Origin: Hirundichthys speculiger
Lineage: Eukaryota > Chordata > Actinopteri > Beloniformes > Exocoetidae
Length of the DNA stretch: 64,000 nt
Assembly: GCA_018398805.1 (NCBI GenBank)
Contig: JAGFBZ010000714.1
Coordinates: 248,001 to 312,000, forward strand
Direction: 5' to 3'
Each line of letters opens with the position of its first letter. The first letter of the stretch is position 1. The position numbers were made by a program, and so were the translations under genes. The notes under the pieces were generated by a model. That model was given only the letters and a program-made list of their open reading frames with translations, was not told the DNA's origin and searched no databases. This document shows, piece by piece, positions 25,331 through 37,572 of the stretch.

Positions 25331-25564
25331 TCACGCGCCTACCTCGCTTTCTCACCTGGACGGAAGTGCGCTTAAAAGGCAGCGCAGGTAAACGCGGTGA
25401 CTCGCCTCCTCCTCCATCCAGGTGCTGACGGCGGCGGCGCTTTCCTGGTCTGCTTTCGGTCGAGCAGGCATGACGCTGGATATGTTTCACTCCTGTAAAT
25501 AGCTCACGAGATAACTTGAAACATTCTTCTTCTGTTTCTTCTTAACCAGTAAGCTCGCGGACTA
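25331..25564 (+). promoter_or_regulatory. itgb6: Probable itgb6 promoter and 5'UTR
   Basis: GC content rises sharply just upstream of the itgb6 start codon (about 25330-25470, with GGCGGCGGCG at 25429). A TATA-like TTAAAAGG lies at 25372-25379, so transcription may start near 25400. A pyrimidine-rich tract ending CTTAACCAG at 25549 could be an acceptor for a short last 5'UTR segment if an upstream non-coding exon exists. An in-frame TAA at 25550-25552 precedes the start codon at 25565. Confidence 0.45.
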
Positions 25565-26459
25565 ATGGGGCTTCTACTGCTGAGCCTGATTCTCCGGTAC
25601 TGGATCAACGCTGTGGAGGGTAAGCGGGAGTCTTGTTCCGTTCAGAACTTTTAAGGGCAACACGTTCGTTGCTTTTATGACACTGATGACCTGTTCTTGT
25701 AACTCGTTGCTTACACGTGAGAAATGTTTAATCAAGAGCAGGTCACCAGTGTCATTTAAGCAATGATGACTGATTGAGGAAATTCTTATCATGAAAACTT
25801 GTATTGTGTGTGGCTGCCTTCCAATTAGAGTATTCATACATGGTAATGAAAAAAAAAAAAAAACTCCTGAAAGGTACAGATATTTAGTACACTTTAAAAG
25901 CCTGGAAAGACTTTAATTTGAGAGGAGGCTCTTGTCAAGTTCACTCAAACTGTATCCTGTGTTCATGTGTGCTGCAGGATCATGTTCGGCTGTGACTTGT
26001 GATGAGTGTCTGCAGTTCAATCCTCTCTGTGCGTGGTGCACACAGGAGGTAAACAAAAAGGGTTGCATGTACAGCACCGAACTTCTCTCAGATATATGTT
26101 TTTTTTTTTTATGATCAGAGATTAGACATGCTGTAGCGTGCCTGGCTGTTTTTGAGATTATGTTGACACGCTGCTCTTTTTATGGCAAGCTATAAAACAA
26201 TCTCAGTCTTTGACCTGTAAATGGTACAATGTGTGACTTTTTTTCCCTCTCTCGTCAAAGAATTTCACAGACTGGTTTTCAGTCTCAGAAAGATGTGACA
26301 CACTGGACAGCCTGCTGGAAAAAGGATGCGGCAGGGACCAGGTCGAGTTCCCCATTTCCAAAGGCCAAATCCTCCAGGATGTGCCCCTCGGAAAGAAGGC
26401 GAGCAATGAAAACAGCACTCAGATCTCTCCGCAAAAAATGGCACTCAAGTTGCGACCTG
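25565..26459 (+). other. itgb6: itgb6 exons 1-3: signal peptide, PSI domain, start of hybrid domain
   Basis: Exon 1 (25565-25619) encodes the signal peptide. Exon 2 (25978-26048) carries the PSI cysteines in [20 protein letters not shown]. Exon 3 (26261-26459) continues with [15 protein letters not shown] and the IQISP/KLRPG-type strand before the betaI domain. The start codon at 25565 has an in-frame upstream stop and opens a good signal peptide. Confidence 0.92.
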
Positions 26460-29400
26460 GTATGCGGCGCAAAATATTTTGAATTGATGAACCGCCTTCA
26501 TAAGTGGATCCTCATTTTCAGACAGAAATAAGAGGCTGACTTTGTTTTTGCACAGGCAGCGAGGTAACCTTCCAGGTTGAGATCCAGCACACGGAGGATT
26601 ATCCTGTGGACATCTACTACCTGATGGACCTGTCAGCATCCATGGTTGATGACCTGCAGATGATCAAAGACTTGGGCTCCTCTTTGTCTAAGGAGATGGC
26701 CAACCTTACCAGTAAATTTCGAATGGGCTTTGGTTCCTTTGTGGAGAAGCCCGTCCTTCCCTTTATTAAGGTGACAGAGAAAGAACTGAACAACCCCTGC
26801 AGGTACACCATGAATATTCAGATATTCAGACAGTGCTCAACAACAGCCTCGGCTTCGAGGTTGGAACTCAAAAATGTTCACCCTTCCTTCTTTTTTTTTT
26901 CCTGGTGTGTTTCAGAGATATGAACATGATTTGCCAGCCAACATTTGGCTATAAACATGTCTTGTCTTTGACAAGCAAAACCGACAGGTTCAACGAGATA
27001 GTTGCAAAGCAGAGAATAACTGCAAATCTTGACGAGGTGGAGTGTGGTTTTGACGCTGTCATGCAAGCAGCTGTTTGTGGGGTAAGATTTTTCATTTAAG
27101 ATTTCTGTAAGATACTTTATTTAGATGTTCGTCTTTGATTCTGCCTCATGAAATGTATTATTTCTTTACTCAGAGCAGTTTTGTCTCTTTTAGGACAAAA
27201 TAGGCTGGAGAAATGATTCAATGCGTCTGCTGGTGTTTGTCAGTGATGCCGACTCACACTTTGGGATGGATAGTAAGATGGCCGGCATTGTGATTCCCAA
27301 TGATGGGCAGTGTCACCTGGATGGCAACAATGAATATTCCATGTCCAGAATGCAGGTAAACCTTCCCCCAGTATAGATTAGCTCTATAAAGGCCCAAATC
27401 TGCTGTGTCAGGGGAACAAAAGTGCTTAGATTTTTAATAAAACTGTCCACTAAATTTAATGAAAATGGGATTAGTATTTTTATTTTTTTTTTACGAGACC
27501 ACTTAACTGGCTCATTGAAAAATCATAGCGCTGAAAAGGTCTTCTTGAATGGTCCATATTTGGAATAAATGTGTCAATTTTCAGCTTAAACTAATTCCAC
27601 CACACAGTGTTTCTTTAGCCCAGTCTGGCTACTGTTACTGTTACTGGGCCAGTAACAGTAACCCAGTCTGGCTACTGTTACTGGGCCAGAATAGGATCAA
27701 CTCACCATTGATGAGTTGCTGCCAAAACAAAACTGAGTGTGCAAACGCTGACTGGCTATTAAAGTGGGAATCCGAGCAGCAGCATTTTTTTCCTGTTAAG
27801 ACCGTCTTTGTTTTAAAATTGAATACTATGCAGTAACATTTCTTATAAATTTTAAATTTTGTTTTCTATTTTAACCCAATTTGGGATGAATCATTTGTTT
27901 CGCAGTATTAACATGGCATCTTTTTGAACATCTTTTCAGGAGTACCCAACGCTTGCTCAGCTGATTGATAAAGTGGTGGAAAACAACATTTTGCTGATAT
28001 TTGCTGTAACAGAAAATCAGATAAACATCTATAAGGTACCAGTACCCAGCAGAACAGATATGGTTATTGGAATTCAAGGCTTTCTAAGGTTAACATTGAG
28101 CTTCATTCTCACTCATCCTGTTAGAACTAATCCAGTTTTCTCTCATTTCCTTCTCCATCATTTGTTTTTGTGACTGTGAGCAAGGCTGCCCATATTTATA
28201 ACAACAACTTTGCTTTTTTGTTTGTTTGTTTTTTTTAAATCTGATCTGGTTTTCTCCTAGAACTATGCAGACCTCATACCTGGCGCCACAGTTGGAGTCC
28301 TGGCAACAGATTCACGAAACATCCTGGAGCTGATTGTAACAGCATATAAAGTAAGTAAACACTTTGAGCCGTCTGGCTGTGAAGTCCTAAGAAATGAGCC
28401 AGAAAACACCTGACATTATAAAAGCTGTAGCTATGTGGTTTTTTTTCTCCAATCAAGCTATTTGTCAGACTGCTTTAAATTAGACTTTGATTTTATTTGC
28501 TTTCTTGTGATTTTATATACCTGTAAAGCACTTTAAATTGCCTTGTGTACGCATCGTGCTCTACAAATAAACCTGCCTTGCCTTGCCTAGACCTCTATGA
28601 ACACGTTGACAGTGAACATGCATGAGTCAACCTTATGTGTATCATCATTTTTACATGACACCAAACAGCCTTTTCCATTCCTCCTAATTCTCCTGTTTTT
28701 TTTCTCTTTCTTTCTTCCCTCTTTTACATTTTTGCCTCTGCCACCTGGTGCTTTGCATTAGCATGTTTGACGGCAAGTTTCTGCTTGCCCCATTTGTTTG
28801 ATCTCCTCACCCCTCTGATTCTGACTTGCTCTTTCTTTCCCACTCTTTCTCTCTGCCGCTCTTTTCCATGCAGTCTTTTTGTAAATCCCCCCGGCGGCAG
28901 TGACTAGTGGTGGTGCACAGTCCTTTAATTACTTTGTCGGTTATGCTGTTTACACCCATGTTAACCACACCATGAGAGGGGTCCTTTTTTTATCACTCTG
29001 ACTGTAGGTGCAGTCCTTAAATTTTTTACAACAATGGACAGATAATTAGTATCTATGCATGCCTGGTGTATTGGATCAAATATTTAAATATTCTTTAAAT
29101 ACCCTGCAACTTGGTTTTTGCGCTACTTTTGAATCTGTTCTACAGATCTAATCTGTGTTGAACTGGGTGCATCCCATGCTAGTTTTCTCTTCCATAGCAA
29201 CAGTGTAGGCACAGTACAACTGCAGACCTGCAGGAAATTAACCCCTCTGTAAGTGCCCAGACAATCCGTCACAGAGTTCATTTGTCGTTCAAACATAGTT
29301 CTACTCCAGCAGGAGTTAGCTGGCATCCTTTCCTCAGGTGCTTTGTGTCACCAGGCACACCTGGGGAGATGACTCACTGAAAAGACAGAATTAGAGAGGA

Positions 29401-32400
29401 GGTTTCAAACAGTTAGCACAGGCCAGAGCAGGGTGAAAGTATAAGTCCCACTCACATTTCTGAAATCACCATAATAAAAATCAATATATCTATTTCAAAA
29501 GTTTCACTTTGGAGAGAGGAACGTTTTTATTTGGTATGTACTGTTTTTTTCCATAGGGGCAGCTGTTTACACAATACATGAACTGTTTTCCAGGAACTGC
29601 GTTCAGAGATTGAACTTGAGGCACTTGGAGACACAGAGGAGTTGAAGATGTCCTTCACAACCATTTGTCCAAATGGGACTGTTTTTCCTAATATGAAACG
29701 CTGCTCCAACATCAAACCAGGAGAGACAGTCAGTTACTTCTGTTTTATACCACTTTTCCACTTTATGTGAAAAAATGAGAATGCTTTACAAAATGAGACA
29801 CATTAGTATAGTAAGTCACTTTAGCAGTGAATCATAACTTAATGACAAAACAGAAAGGCTGCATTTAGGCTAGACAGGTAGACTGCTGCAGCACCTTGCA
29901 AACTTTGATAAAGTTGCAAAACTGGAGGCCAGACAATGCAAAAAAAAAAAAAAAAAGATTAAAATGTGATCTTTCTCTGATCTACATCAGCTCTTTAGCA
30001 ATGGAACTGTGTATTGACTGGATCTCAGATAGCAATACATTACTACTGTTATCTGACCTCATCAAAAAGAAATTATGTTGCTAAAGAGCAGACTACATCT
30101 AATAAAAATTATCAAGACCATCTGCTTGTTGGAGAGGCATAAGTCTTAATACATATTTTTTAATACCATTATACTGCAAAGTATTTGCAGTATTTATATG
30201 CCGGTGTGGAAGTTGTATGCTCAAATTTGCTTCCAAATGAGCTCTTCTTTGTTCCACAGGTAGTGTTCAATGTGTCCGTTGAACTTCCAGGATGCCTGTC
30301 AGGAGTTCGGCACTTCTCCCTCAAACCGGTGGGCCTGCAGGACAGCCTGGACGTGGAACTGGAGTCTCTATGCTCGTGTGACTGCCAGAAGCCTCCTTCA
30401 ACAAACAGCAGCCAGTGCGCCGAGGGCCAGGGAGATTTCCAGTGTGGCGTGTGCGTGTGTCAGCCAGGCTTCCTGGGAGCGCAGTGCGAATGCAATGAGG
30501 AGAGCGCTTTGTTGAGTAACTGCCACGCAACCAATGGCTCTGAAATATGCAACGGTCAGGGGCACTGTTATTGCGGGCAGTGTGTGTGTCATGCCTCCAG
30601 CTTTGGTCGCGTCTATGGGCCTCACTGCGAGTGTGACAATTACTCCTGCGTTCGCTTCCGTGGTGAGCTTTGCGGAGGTGAGTAATCACACATGAATGTT
30701 GGGACTTAACCCCTTCAAACATTAATTATTAAAAATAGTTCAATACATATTTTTACCAAGTTATTTATTTTAGAGAATATCCAAAGTTATGGCTTTTTTT
30801 TGTTTCTTCATATTCATATTTTGAGCCAGTTATTGTTGTGTCCCGTCCTTTGGACATTTTTTGTTCATGTTTGTAGGTCACGGAGTGTGTGATTGTGGGG
30901 AGTGTCACTGTGACAGTAACTGGACAGGGGAGTACTGCAACTGCAGCACCAGCACTGAGGCGTGCATGTCGGAGGACGGCGAGCTCTGCAGTGGCCGGGG
31001 GAAATGCAAATGCGGCCAGTGTGTCTGCTCTGTCCCTGGAGCATCTGGGGACAAGTGTGAGAAATGCCCAACATGTGGAAATGTCTGCAGCTCTGCAGGG
31101 TAAGTTGACATTAATGCCTACACTTCAGAAATAAGACTGTAAATGTAGGGGATTTTGTCAGCTTTTCTGTTGTGGTTGATATTTCCTTACCTTAAAGATG
31201 TGCCACATGATCTGTCTGTTCTTCTGAGTTCAGGAGTATCAGATTTTGGTCCACTTGTTCATATGTGTCTACACCTTCCATGTAACATCAAAAGACGCAA
31301 ATGTACCCAACATAGCACTAAAAGATTTCCTTTCTCCATTGTAAAGCAGCTGTCAGGCTGGTGCTATTTGATACCAGTGTCTCAGGGGGAGACCGGTGAT
31401 AGAAAATGAGTGAAGCCTTGGGAAAACACTGATAAGTGACCAAGACTGTGATTCCTCTGTGTGCCCTGTGTCGCAGACTGGAGCCTCATTCAACCAACGG
31501 TACGAAGAGTCACTCGATCGTTTCACTGTTTGTTTTTCTGTGTGTTTTAACACCAGGGCCTGTGTGGAGTGCCTTCTACAAGAAAAAGATGCTGGGCTGT
31601 GTGATCAAATGTGCAGCATTGCCAAAATTTATATCAACAAAACAGAAGGTAAAAGATTCCCTCGTCCACATGTACTAACTCTACAAAGCATCAGCGCTAC
31701 TTTGCAATCAGCTCGCCACACTGAACCGTACTATCATATGGTTTAGAACCCATATATGTTTGTGGCTCATTTAACATTCTTGTATTTTTTTATTTGGCTC
31801 TCATTCATTCACATACACTCACACAGAAAAACCTGACCTTTTGTGTGTCATTTACAGTGTCATCATATAATATAGAAAAAAAGATAAAGGGATATTCTGC
31901 TTTTTTAAGTGGAGTTGTGTACTTAGGAGTAGTTAGTGTCTTTCAAACCTCAAACCTCAAAAATTTCACACGAGTTCGAGCAAATGCTATATTGTGGGTT
32001 TCTATGCCATGCCACTTTAGCAACAGACTTTACTTTACTTTACTTTGTCGCTATTTCCACAAGTGAAAAATGTCTGCGCTGCTAAGCATTATTACATACA
32101 CAATGAATGTGTAATATATGCAAACCGATAATTAAGCAGAATAATCTCAATACAAGACACGCAAAGAAGAAAAAAAACAAAAACAAAACAGAACAAAGAG
32201 CTTTCTGTCTTTCAACCTCACATCTTTCTGATCCTTACTAAGGTAATGCCCAGCAACAAGCTACTCAGTAACTTAGATGTAAGTCTTTATGAATTTTTAG
32301 AACATTTATTGAAGTTTTACCTGTTCTAGATGACAAAACAAATCTCTTTTTTTCCATGTCTCTTTTCTAAGTGGCTGTTAGCCCAGTTTCCCATCACAGT

Positions 32401-35400
32401 AGGAATTCTGGTCCTGTTTGTAAGGAAGACACCAGATTCTCAACATTTTTGCCTGCTGCGTTCAGATTGTTTTTGGATTGACCGACAATCCAAAAATAAA
32501 AGAGCAAATTGTTTTCAACTACAAAATTCATGTTTTCTCAAAGGATTATTCCAAATCAATTCCTTCAACCTTTCCTTCAAAGACATCTCACAAGAAATTC
32601 TATAGATCTCCTTTTTAAGATCCTCAAGCTTTGCCCCACATGATCTTTAGTTGTGTATTGTTTTAATCATATATCATCATGATAACGAGCATTTTTTTCT
32701 TCAACGATTTCTCCATAATAATGTTTTGTATTATGGATACATTGGGTATTTATTTATTTTCATTGCATAAAATATGTTTGTTTTCAAAAATGTCTGATTA
32801 TGTGGGTGGTGCAGATGTCTCAGAAATTAGTTTCGATATCAGACAGCTTTTGGAGGAGACCAACAAGGAAACACAAAATAACTGCTGTTTGCAACTGTCA
32901 CTATGACACAATAACATAATTATACGACAAGAAACCGCACAATGTCTCTCTGAGTAATCACCAAACGGGATCTCTAGCAAGTTTCAAGTCTATGCAAGTT
33001 GACTTTCTCTAGTCACTAACTCAAGTCAGAGGAAGGAAGTCCTTTAAACACACATGATTAACTCTGGTGAATGGCCTGAAGAAAGGTATATTAAATCTAA
33101 TGTGTTTTTAATAAAGTGAATCATAAAAACCAATGTTGTAAATGCTTGTTCTCGCTTTAATCAGTTCCTTCCAGCTCAGTGTGTGTGATATTGATATCAA
33201 CATGCTAAGCTAAGTGTGGGTCAGTGACTTGGAGGAATGCCGACTTCCATCGACTCGGGTGTCTCTCTGAAGTCTGCAATCTCCTCCAACCCAACACAAC
33301 ACTTTTGGGTAGTCTGGGACAATAGGGAACATATTATTTACCTTGTTGTACAAGCAGAGCTATTGTAATACTTGTGAATAGCCAAAGGATCTGGTCTTCC
33401 TCCATAGAAGAGCTGGTATTAAAACCACTGTACTTGTGCAAGCTGAGAAGTATATCTGATTTATCACAGAGGATCAGGCTTTGTGTGGTCCCCGCACATG
33501 AGCACACATCAGTAGTCTTTGACATGCAAGTCACAATGACGGAACAGACAGAGGAGAGTATGCACTTTTACATTGTAAGGGCAATTACAAAAGGAAAGAT
33601 GATACATATGCAATAGATTCCCCCCTTCCTTCTAAATGTGTTCAATTCACTTTGTTTTTCAGATCATGACAAAAGTCCTTCTATGCCATGCACGCTCAAG
33701 ATGGAAAATGAGTGCTGGGCATCTTTTAATGTGGTAGACGATGAGACGAGGACCACTGCCTACAATCTCCAGATGTATGGTAGGCTTTACATCAACACAC
33801 GAAACAGGTAAAACCAAATATTTTACACCAGTGGCATCTTATTTGAGCCTTTGTCCCATTTCAGGATGCCCAGAGCCTCCCAACGTCCTCATGATTATTC
33901 TGGGGGTCTCCCTTTCTGTTGTGTGCATCGGTCTGATCCTGCTGGCTGTGTGGAAGGTGCTGGTATCAGTCCATGACCGGAAAGAGGTGGCCAAGTTTGA
34001 AGCTGAGAGGGCAAAGGCAAAATGGCAGACGGTAAGATGATTGAATGATGAGGCTGTTAATACTTTGCGGTTTCTTATTGTCATGAATGAGTTCACAACA
34101 TCAGAGAATTCAACAAGAAACTGATTCTGTGGCACAAACTAACTGATGTCAAAAAGATGAGCTGGTATGCAAATAAATTATAGATCGATATGATGTGGTA
34201 GACATTTGATGAGTTTGTAATAAATGTTTGAACAGGACAAAACAAAATAAAAGTTCAGAGGGAGCAAAAGAGAATCAATAGGCAAGATAACAAAAGACAC
34301 TTTCACACATAATTCAGAGTATTCACAGCACTGGACATCCGCTCTTCATTCCCCCTCCACTCTCCAACTATGCAATCACAGTGATCCCACGAAAGCGTTA
34401 CACTCCCTCCCCAGTGTATGCTTTCACAGAGCATTATGATGTTCTGCAATCTAGCAATGGTTCCCTTTCTTCTACTTTGTAGTCCACTGTCAGCAACAAG
34501 ATCTTCATTCATTACTAGTTACCCGCTCCTTTTTTCAGTCAGCGCTAAATAAAAGATGGTGCTGAATAAATGTCAGTTTAAAAAAAAAAGTTAGATTTCC
34601 ACCTGGTTGTTCTCATTGAATAGAACAACCAGGGTGGGATGGGGCTAAAGAGAAGCAGGCAGTACGGACTTCCCCATCACCAAATTGTGACCCCTACCAC
34701 CCTCTCCACCCCTAAAACCACCAAATGAGACATCATCTTCAGGAGAAAACATGGTGATATTTGGTCAGAATCTCTATCATCTTTCTTCTGCCCTTCAAAT
34801 TCAAAAATTCAGCTATATTATCACAAAGTTACATAACCAAGATTTCTTTCTTCAGCTGGTCAGTATGTGAGTTACGGACACTTGCGTGAAGCTATTCCTC
34901 AAATTTTTATTGATGGACAAAAGAGTGACACAAGCTTCAGAGTTGTGTCACTCTTCCTGAAACAGAGTTATTCAAAACACCACTATCACTTGACTCACTT
35001 GGTGCTTCACTGCTTCAAATTGTTTTTGAAGCATTTCATTGGCTCAGAACGTTTTAATGAGACAGGAATACAGCAATAACCATTTATAATGAGTCATTAA
35101 AGAGACTTCAATGTGTCATAAATGTGAATCTATATTGACTATTTTGTGCTACCAACAATAAACATATAGGGTGTTATTAAGAGGCACTTGCATAAAAGTA
35201 AAATTACTGGTGTAATCTGTACACAGATTTGACTTCTACCCTTACAGTATCAGCAATGTAAGTGCACGGCATCAACAATTATATTGTTTGGTTGGTTCTG
35301 TTACATGTACGCAGATTTCAAGAGAAAAATGCATGTGACGCTTAACTGGAAACTTGAATATCTCACCTCAGATCATGGTGAAATATGTAAATAAAAGATC

Positions 35401-35731
35401 AAAAGATCTGGAAACACAGTCTAATCCACTTAATCGCTTAACGTGTGTTTTTTTTCTTGTAATATTCACAATTTATGTAAAAAGTACTATGGTATGAGAA
35501 ACAAAGCCAAACTTGGAACATCAGACTAAATTCAGAGAAGCACAGGTATCTGCTGAAAAACAAAAATAAGCAAAACAAAAACCCAAAGAAAATATTTTCA
35601 CGATCTCATGATGATTTTTTTTTTCTTTGTAGGGGACCAACCCTCTGTTCAGAAGCTCAACATCTACATTTAAAAATGTAACTTATAAGAACACGCAGAG
35701 GGAAAGGATTATTACAATGAATCACTACTGA
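25565..35731 (+). CDS. itgb6: Integrin beta-6 subunit, complete
   Basis: Fifteen coding exons: 25565-25619, 25978-26048, 26261-26459, 26556-26802, 26916-27081, 27194-27355, 27940-28035, 28261-28350, 29594-29728, 30260-30677, 30877-31099, 31557-31648, 33663-33779, 33865-34031 and 35633-35731. They total 2337 bp (778 residues plus TGA); human beta-6 has 788. All introns are GT-AG and every phase matches. Order: signal peptide ([19 protein letters not shown]), PSI, hybrid, betaI with MIDAS DLSAS (residues 133-137), I-EGF repeats, beta-tail, one membrane helix (about 698-720), short cytoplasmic tail. Beta-6 pairs with alphaV in epithelia, binds RGD in the TGF-beta latency peptide and activates TGF-beta (family knowledge). 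The beta-6 call rests on [20 protein letters not shown] and GIVIPNDG, and on position between rbms1 and pla2r1. Confidence 0.95.
26556..28350 (+). other. itgb6: itgb6 exons 4-8: betaI (vWA-like) ligand-binding domain
   Basis: Exons 26556-26802, 26916-27081, 27194-27355, 27940-28035 and 28261-28350. The MIDAS motif D133-L-S135-A-S137 is intact, followed by Asp140 and Asp141 for the adjacent metal site. Downstream are [56 protein letters not shown] and [11 protein letters not shown] blocks in the normal order. The specificity-loop area reads [18 protein letters not shown] and differs from the mammalian form (SSIPYFCLPTFGFKH). This loop helps choose ligands in beta integrins. Confidence 0.93.
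27634..27662. repeat. Perfect 14-bp inverted repeat with local duplication
   Basis: Positions 27634-27647 and 27649-27662 are exact reverse complements around one G (GTTACTGTTACTGG / CCAGTAACAGTAAC). CAGTCTGGCTACTGTTACTG at 27621-27640 recurs at 27664-27683. It lies inside the itgb6 intron 27356-27939. Confidence 0.85.
28351..29593. other. itgb6: itgb6 intron with a degenerate repeat tail
   Basis: Positions 28510-28590 (TACCTGTAAAGCACTTTAAA, GTGCTCTACAAATAAACCTG, CCTTGCCTTGCC) look like the 3' tail of a teleost LINE/SINE family seen in many introns. I cannot name the clade with confidence. The rest of the intron holds nothing I recognise. Confidence 0.45.
29594..31648 (+). other. itgb6: itgb6 exons 9-12: hybrid end and I-EGF repeats
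   Basis: Exon 29594-29728 encodes [18 protein letters not shown] and the second hybrid half. The large exon 30260-30677 (418 bp) goes on to CSCDCQKPP and the cysteine-rich I-EGF repeats ([42 protein letters not shown]). Exons 30877-31099 and 31557-31648 complete them ([33 protein letters not shown], then ACVECLLQ). Cysteine spacing is regular and no repeat is lost. These repeats form the leg that unbends during activation. Confidence 0.93.
31649..33662. other. itgb6: itgb6 intron, no gene seen
   Basis: About 2 kb of AT-rich sequence between the last I-EGF exon and the beta-tail exon. The short open stretches on both strands resemble no known family, and I see no complete mobile element. Confidence 0.5.
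33663..35731 (+). other. itgb6: itgb6 exons 13-15: beta-tail domain, membrane helix, cytoplasmic tail
   Basis: Exon 33663-33779 encodes the beta-tail piece [18 protein letters not shown]. Exon 33865-34031 encodes [20 protein letters not shown] through the membrane helix to KLLV-like [20 protein letters not shown]. Exon 35633-35731 encodes [20 protein letters not shown] and the end ERIITMNHY. The membrane-proximal HDRKE talin/kindlin region is intact. The first NPxY-type motif is NPLF instead of the mammalian NPLY; the second is NVTY. The extreme C-terminus has no likeness to the mammalian beta-6 extension. Confidence 0.92.
34032..35632. other. itgb6: Last itgb6 intron; contains a 12-bp perfect hairpin
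   Basis: About 1.6 kb between the membrane-helix exon and the last exon. Positions 34602-34613 (CCTGGTTGTTCT) and 34622-34633 (AGAACAACCAGG) form a perfect stem with an 8-base loop. No gene was recognised. Confidence 0.6.
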
Positions 35732-36225
35732 TGGTAAATGATGTCTGAGTGTGCGTGTTGTGTGCGTGTATGTGTTTCGTGTGTGTTTGTGCGAGTGTGA
35801 CACAGAGAGAAATGTTTGTACCAAAACTGTTTTTGTATGAATCTCTGAGTTAATTCAGAGATGGTACGACGCAGTAGATGATGCTGTGAAGAGAGGAGCA
35901 GGGCATGACAAATTTACTGCTGTAAAAGTGCACTGAAGTGCACTGCCAATGTTGTACTGTAAAACACTGACCTTATCTGCTGCAAGATCACCACATGTGT
36001 TTGTGTGATACCCAGCCTAGAAAAGAGGAGGCATTACGAGTGGTCAACTACTGAAAAAAAAAATGTATTTGGATGTATGTAAATATGCAGGTGTATATTG
36101 TTTTGTTGTTTTACTGTAAAGCGAGGCTGAGCCTTCAATGTTAATATCTTTTGTTGTGTTTGAGTTTTTTTTTTTTTTTTAGTAAAATATGGTACATAAA
36201 TAAAGTGAAATGACCTATTTTAAAA
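35732..36225 (+). terminator. itgb6: itgb6 3'UTR and polyadenylation signal
   Basis: The 3'UTR follows the TGA at 35729-35731. AATAAA at 36199-36204, within a run reading ACATAAATAAAGTG, is the likely polyadenylation signal, so cleavage probably falls near 36215-36225. A short TG-rich run lies at about 35748-35795. Confidence 0.65.
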
Positions 36226-37572
36226 TTGTTTGTTGGATACATTGATTTAAATGTAAATGCATATTACACTATTGATCTCCAATGCCCTCACAAGTATGGA
36301 TCAGATTAATAGTGCTTGAAGCAGAACAAAATAACTTTATCATCACAAAATATCAGTTTAAATTGTCTTATAACACGACATTTGAGTATTTTGAAGAGCT
36401 ATTATTGAGCTCTTAGACCCATATGGCCTGCTCTCTGCAAAAACTGACAAAGCAATCTCTTCAAACTGGGACGACATGTCGACGTGACAGCTACAATTAC
36501 TTTACACCACTTCCTCACATATTAACTATAAATTGAGGCTAACTCATGAAGCTACTTCAGTTTTGCTTGCCTGTTTTGCACATCAAACTTCATGTAAGAG
36601 GTGACTAAGAAACCAAAGAAAGCAATGAAAGAGAAAACAAGAGAAAGTGATTGAGCAAAACAAGAATAAATCTGGTGCAGGCTTTCAGTTGGCAAACAGC
36701 CTAAAAAAATAAGCCACGCTGAAATACCTGTAAATGTACGTTTGTTTACATCTTCACAGAACCTTGTATAGGTTGGAAACATAGCTGGAAAAAATGCTGT
36801 AGAAAATAAAGATAACACTGTAACACTGACTGCCATTCCAAGACATTTCTATTTATGCAAGCTGTCATGAAATTGTACATTGATATTTGCATTAAAGTCT
36901 TATTATTTTACCTGCTCACTCCACATTAGCTTCTGCTAACCCAGGTTGATAATTAATGCTACTTTATAATCATTTCTTTTTTTGCCTCAAGGAGCAAAAG
37001 CAGGACCCAACACATTTCTCCTTCGAAGAATCCCAAAGTGATTTTCCATGAGCTGTTCAGCTCCATTAGTCAAGCATTACTGCCAGTCGATGAGCCGAGC
37101 TGTTGCCCGGCTCGGCTGAAGGCACTCTGGGCTTCAAACTCAGATTTTTCCAGACCAAGTAAAGCCAGTAACAGTTGTTTGTTAGTTCAATCAAAATTTT
37201 AAAAAATGGCCATGATGTGTTAGGTGATTACACTGTAATCACAGCTCAGAAGTCAATGTAATGTTTAGTAGCTAAGTTGCTAAAATCATAATCATAGTAA
37301 TGGCTCACTGTCTCAGCCACCAGCAAAGCTGACTAACCATCGATCAAACTATGTTAAATGACGTCTGAGCATCTGACTGGTCAGCTTTATTGTTAAATAC
37401 AAATTTATGTAATACGGTATGTAAAAATTTATCCAAAAACACATGTACTATCCCCCGTACAGTTGTCATGGATACGAATTTGAGTATATTTGAAGAAAAC
37501 TATTTTTATACCAGGCAACAAATATGTCTGATTCTGCTGTAAAGTTGTAAAGCCTTTTTTTGTGTGTGTGTG
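36226..37572. other. itgb6-pla2r1 intergenic region, left part
   Basis: AT-rich sequence. The 94-codon open stretch on the reverse strand at 36552-36836 is hydrophobic but resembles no family I know and has no splice context. No element was recognised here. Confidence 0.5.

Noticed and set aside
25495..25549. Possible 55-bp 5'UTR intron of itgb6 (GTAAAT ... AACCAG)
   Set aside because: It is shorter than the usual minimum for vertebrate introns. The acceptor might serve a more distant upstream exon, but this pairing is unlikely.
36552..36836. Hydrophobic 94-codon reverse-strand open frame after itgb6
   Set aside because: No family likeness, no splice signals and AT-rich composition. A chance frame is the simplest reading.
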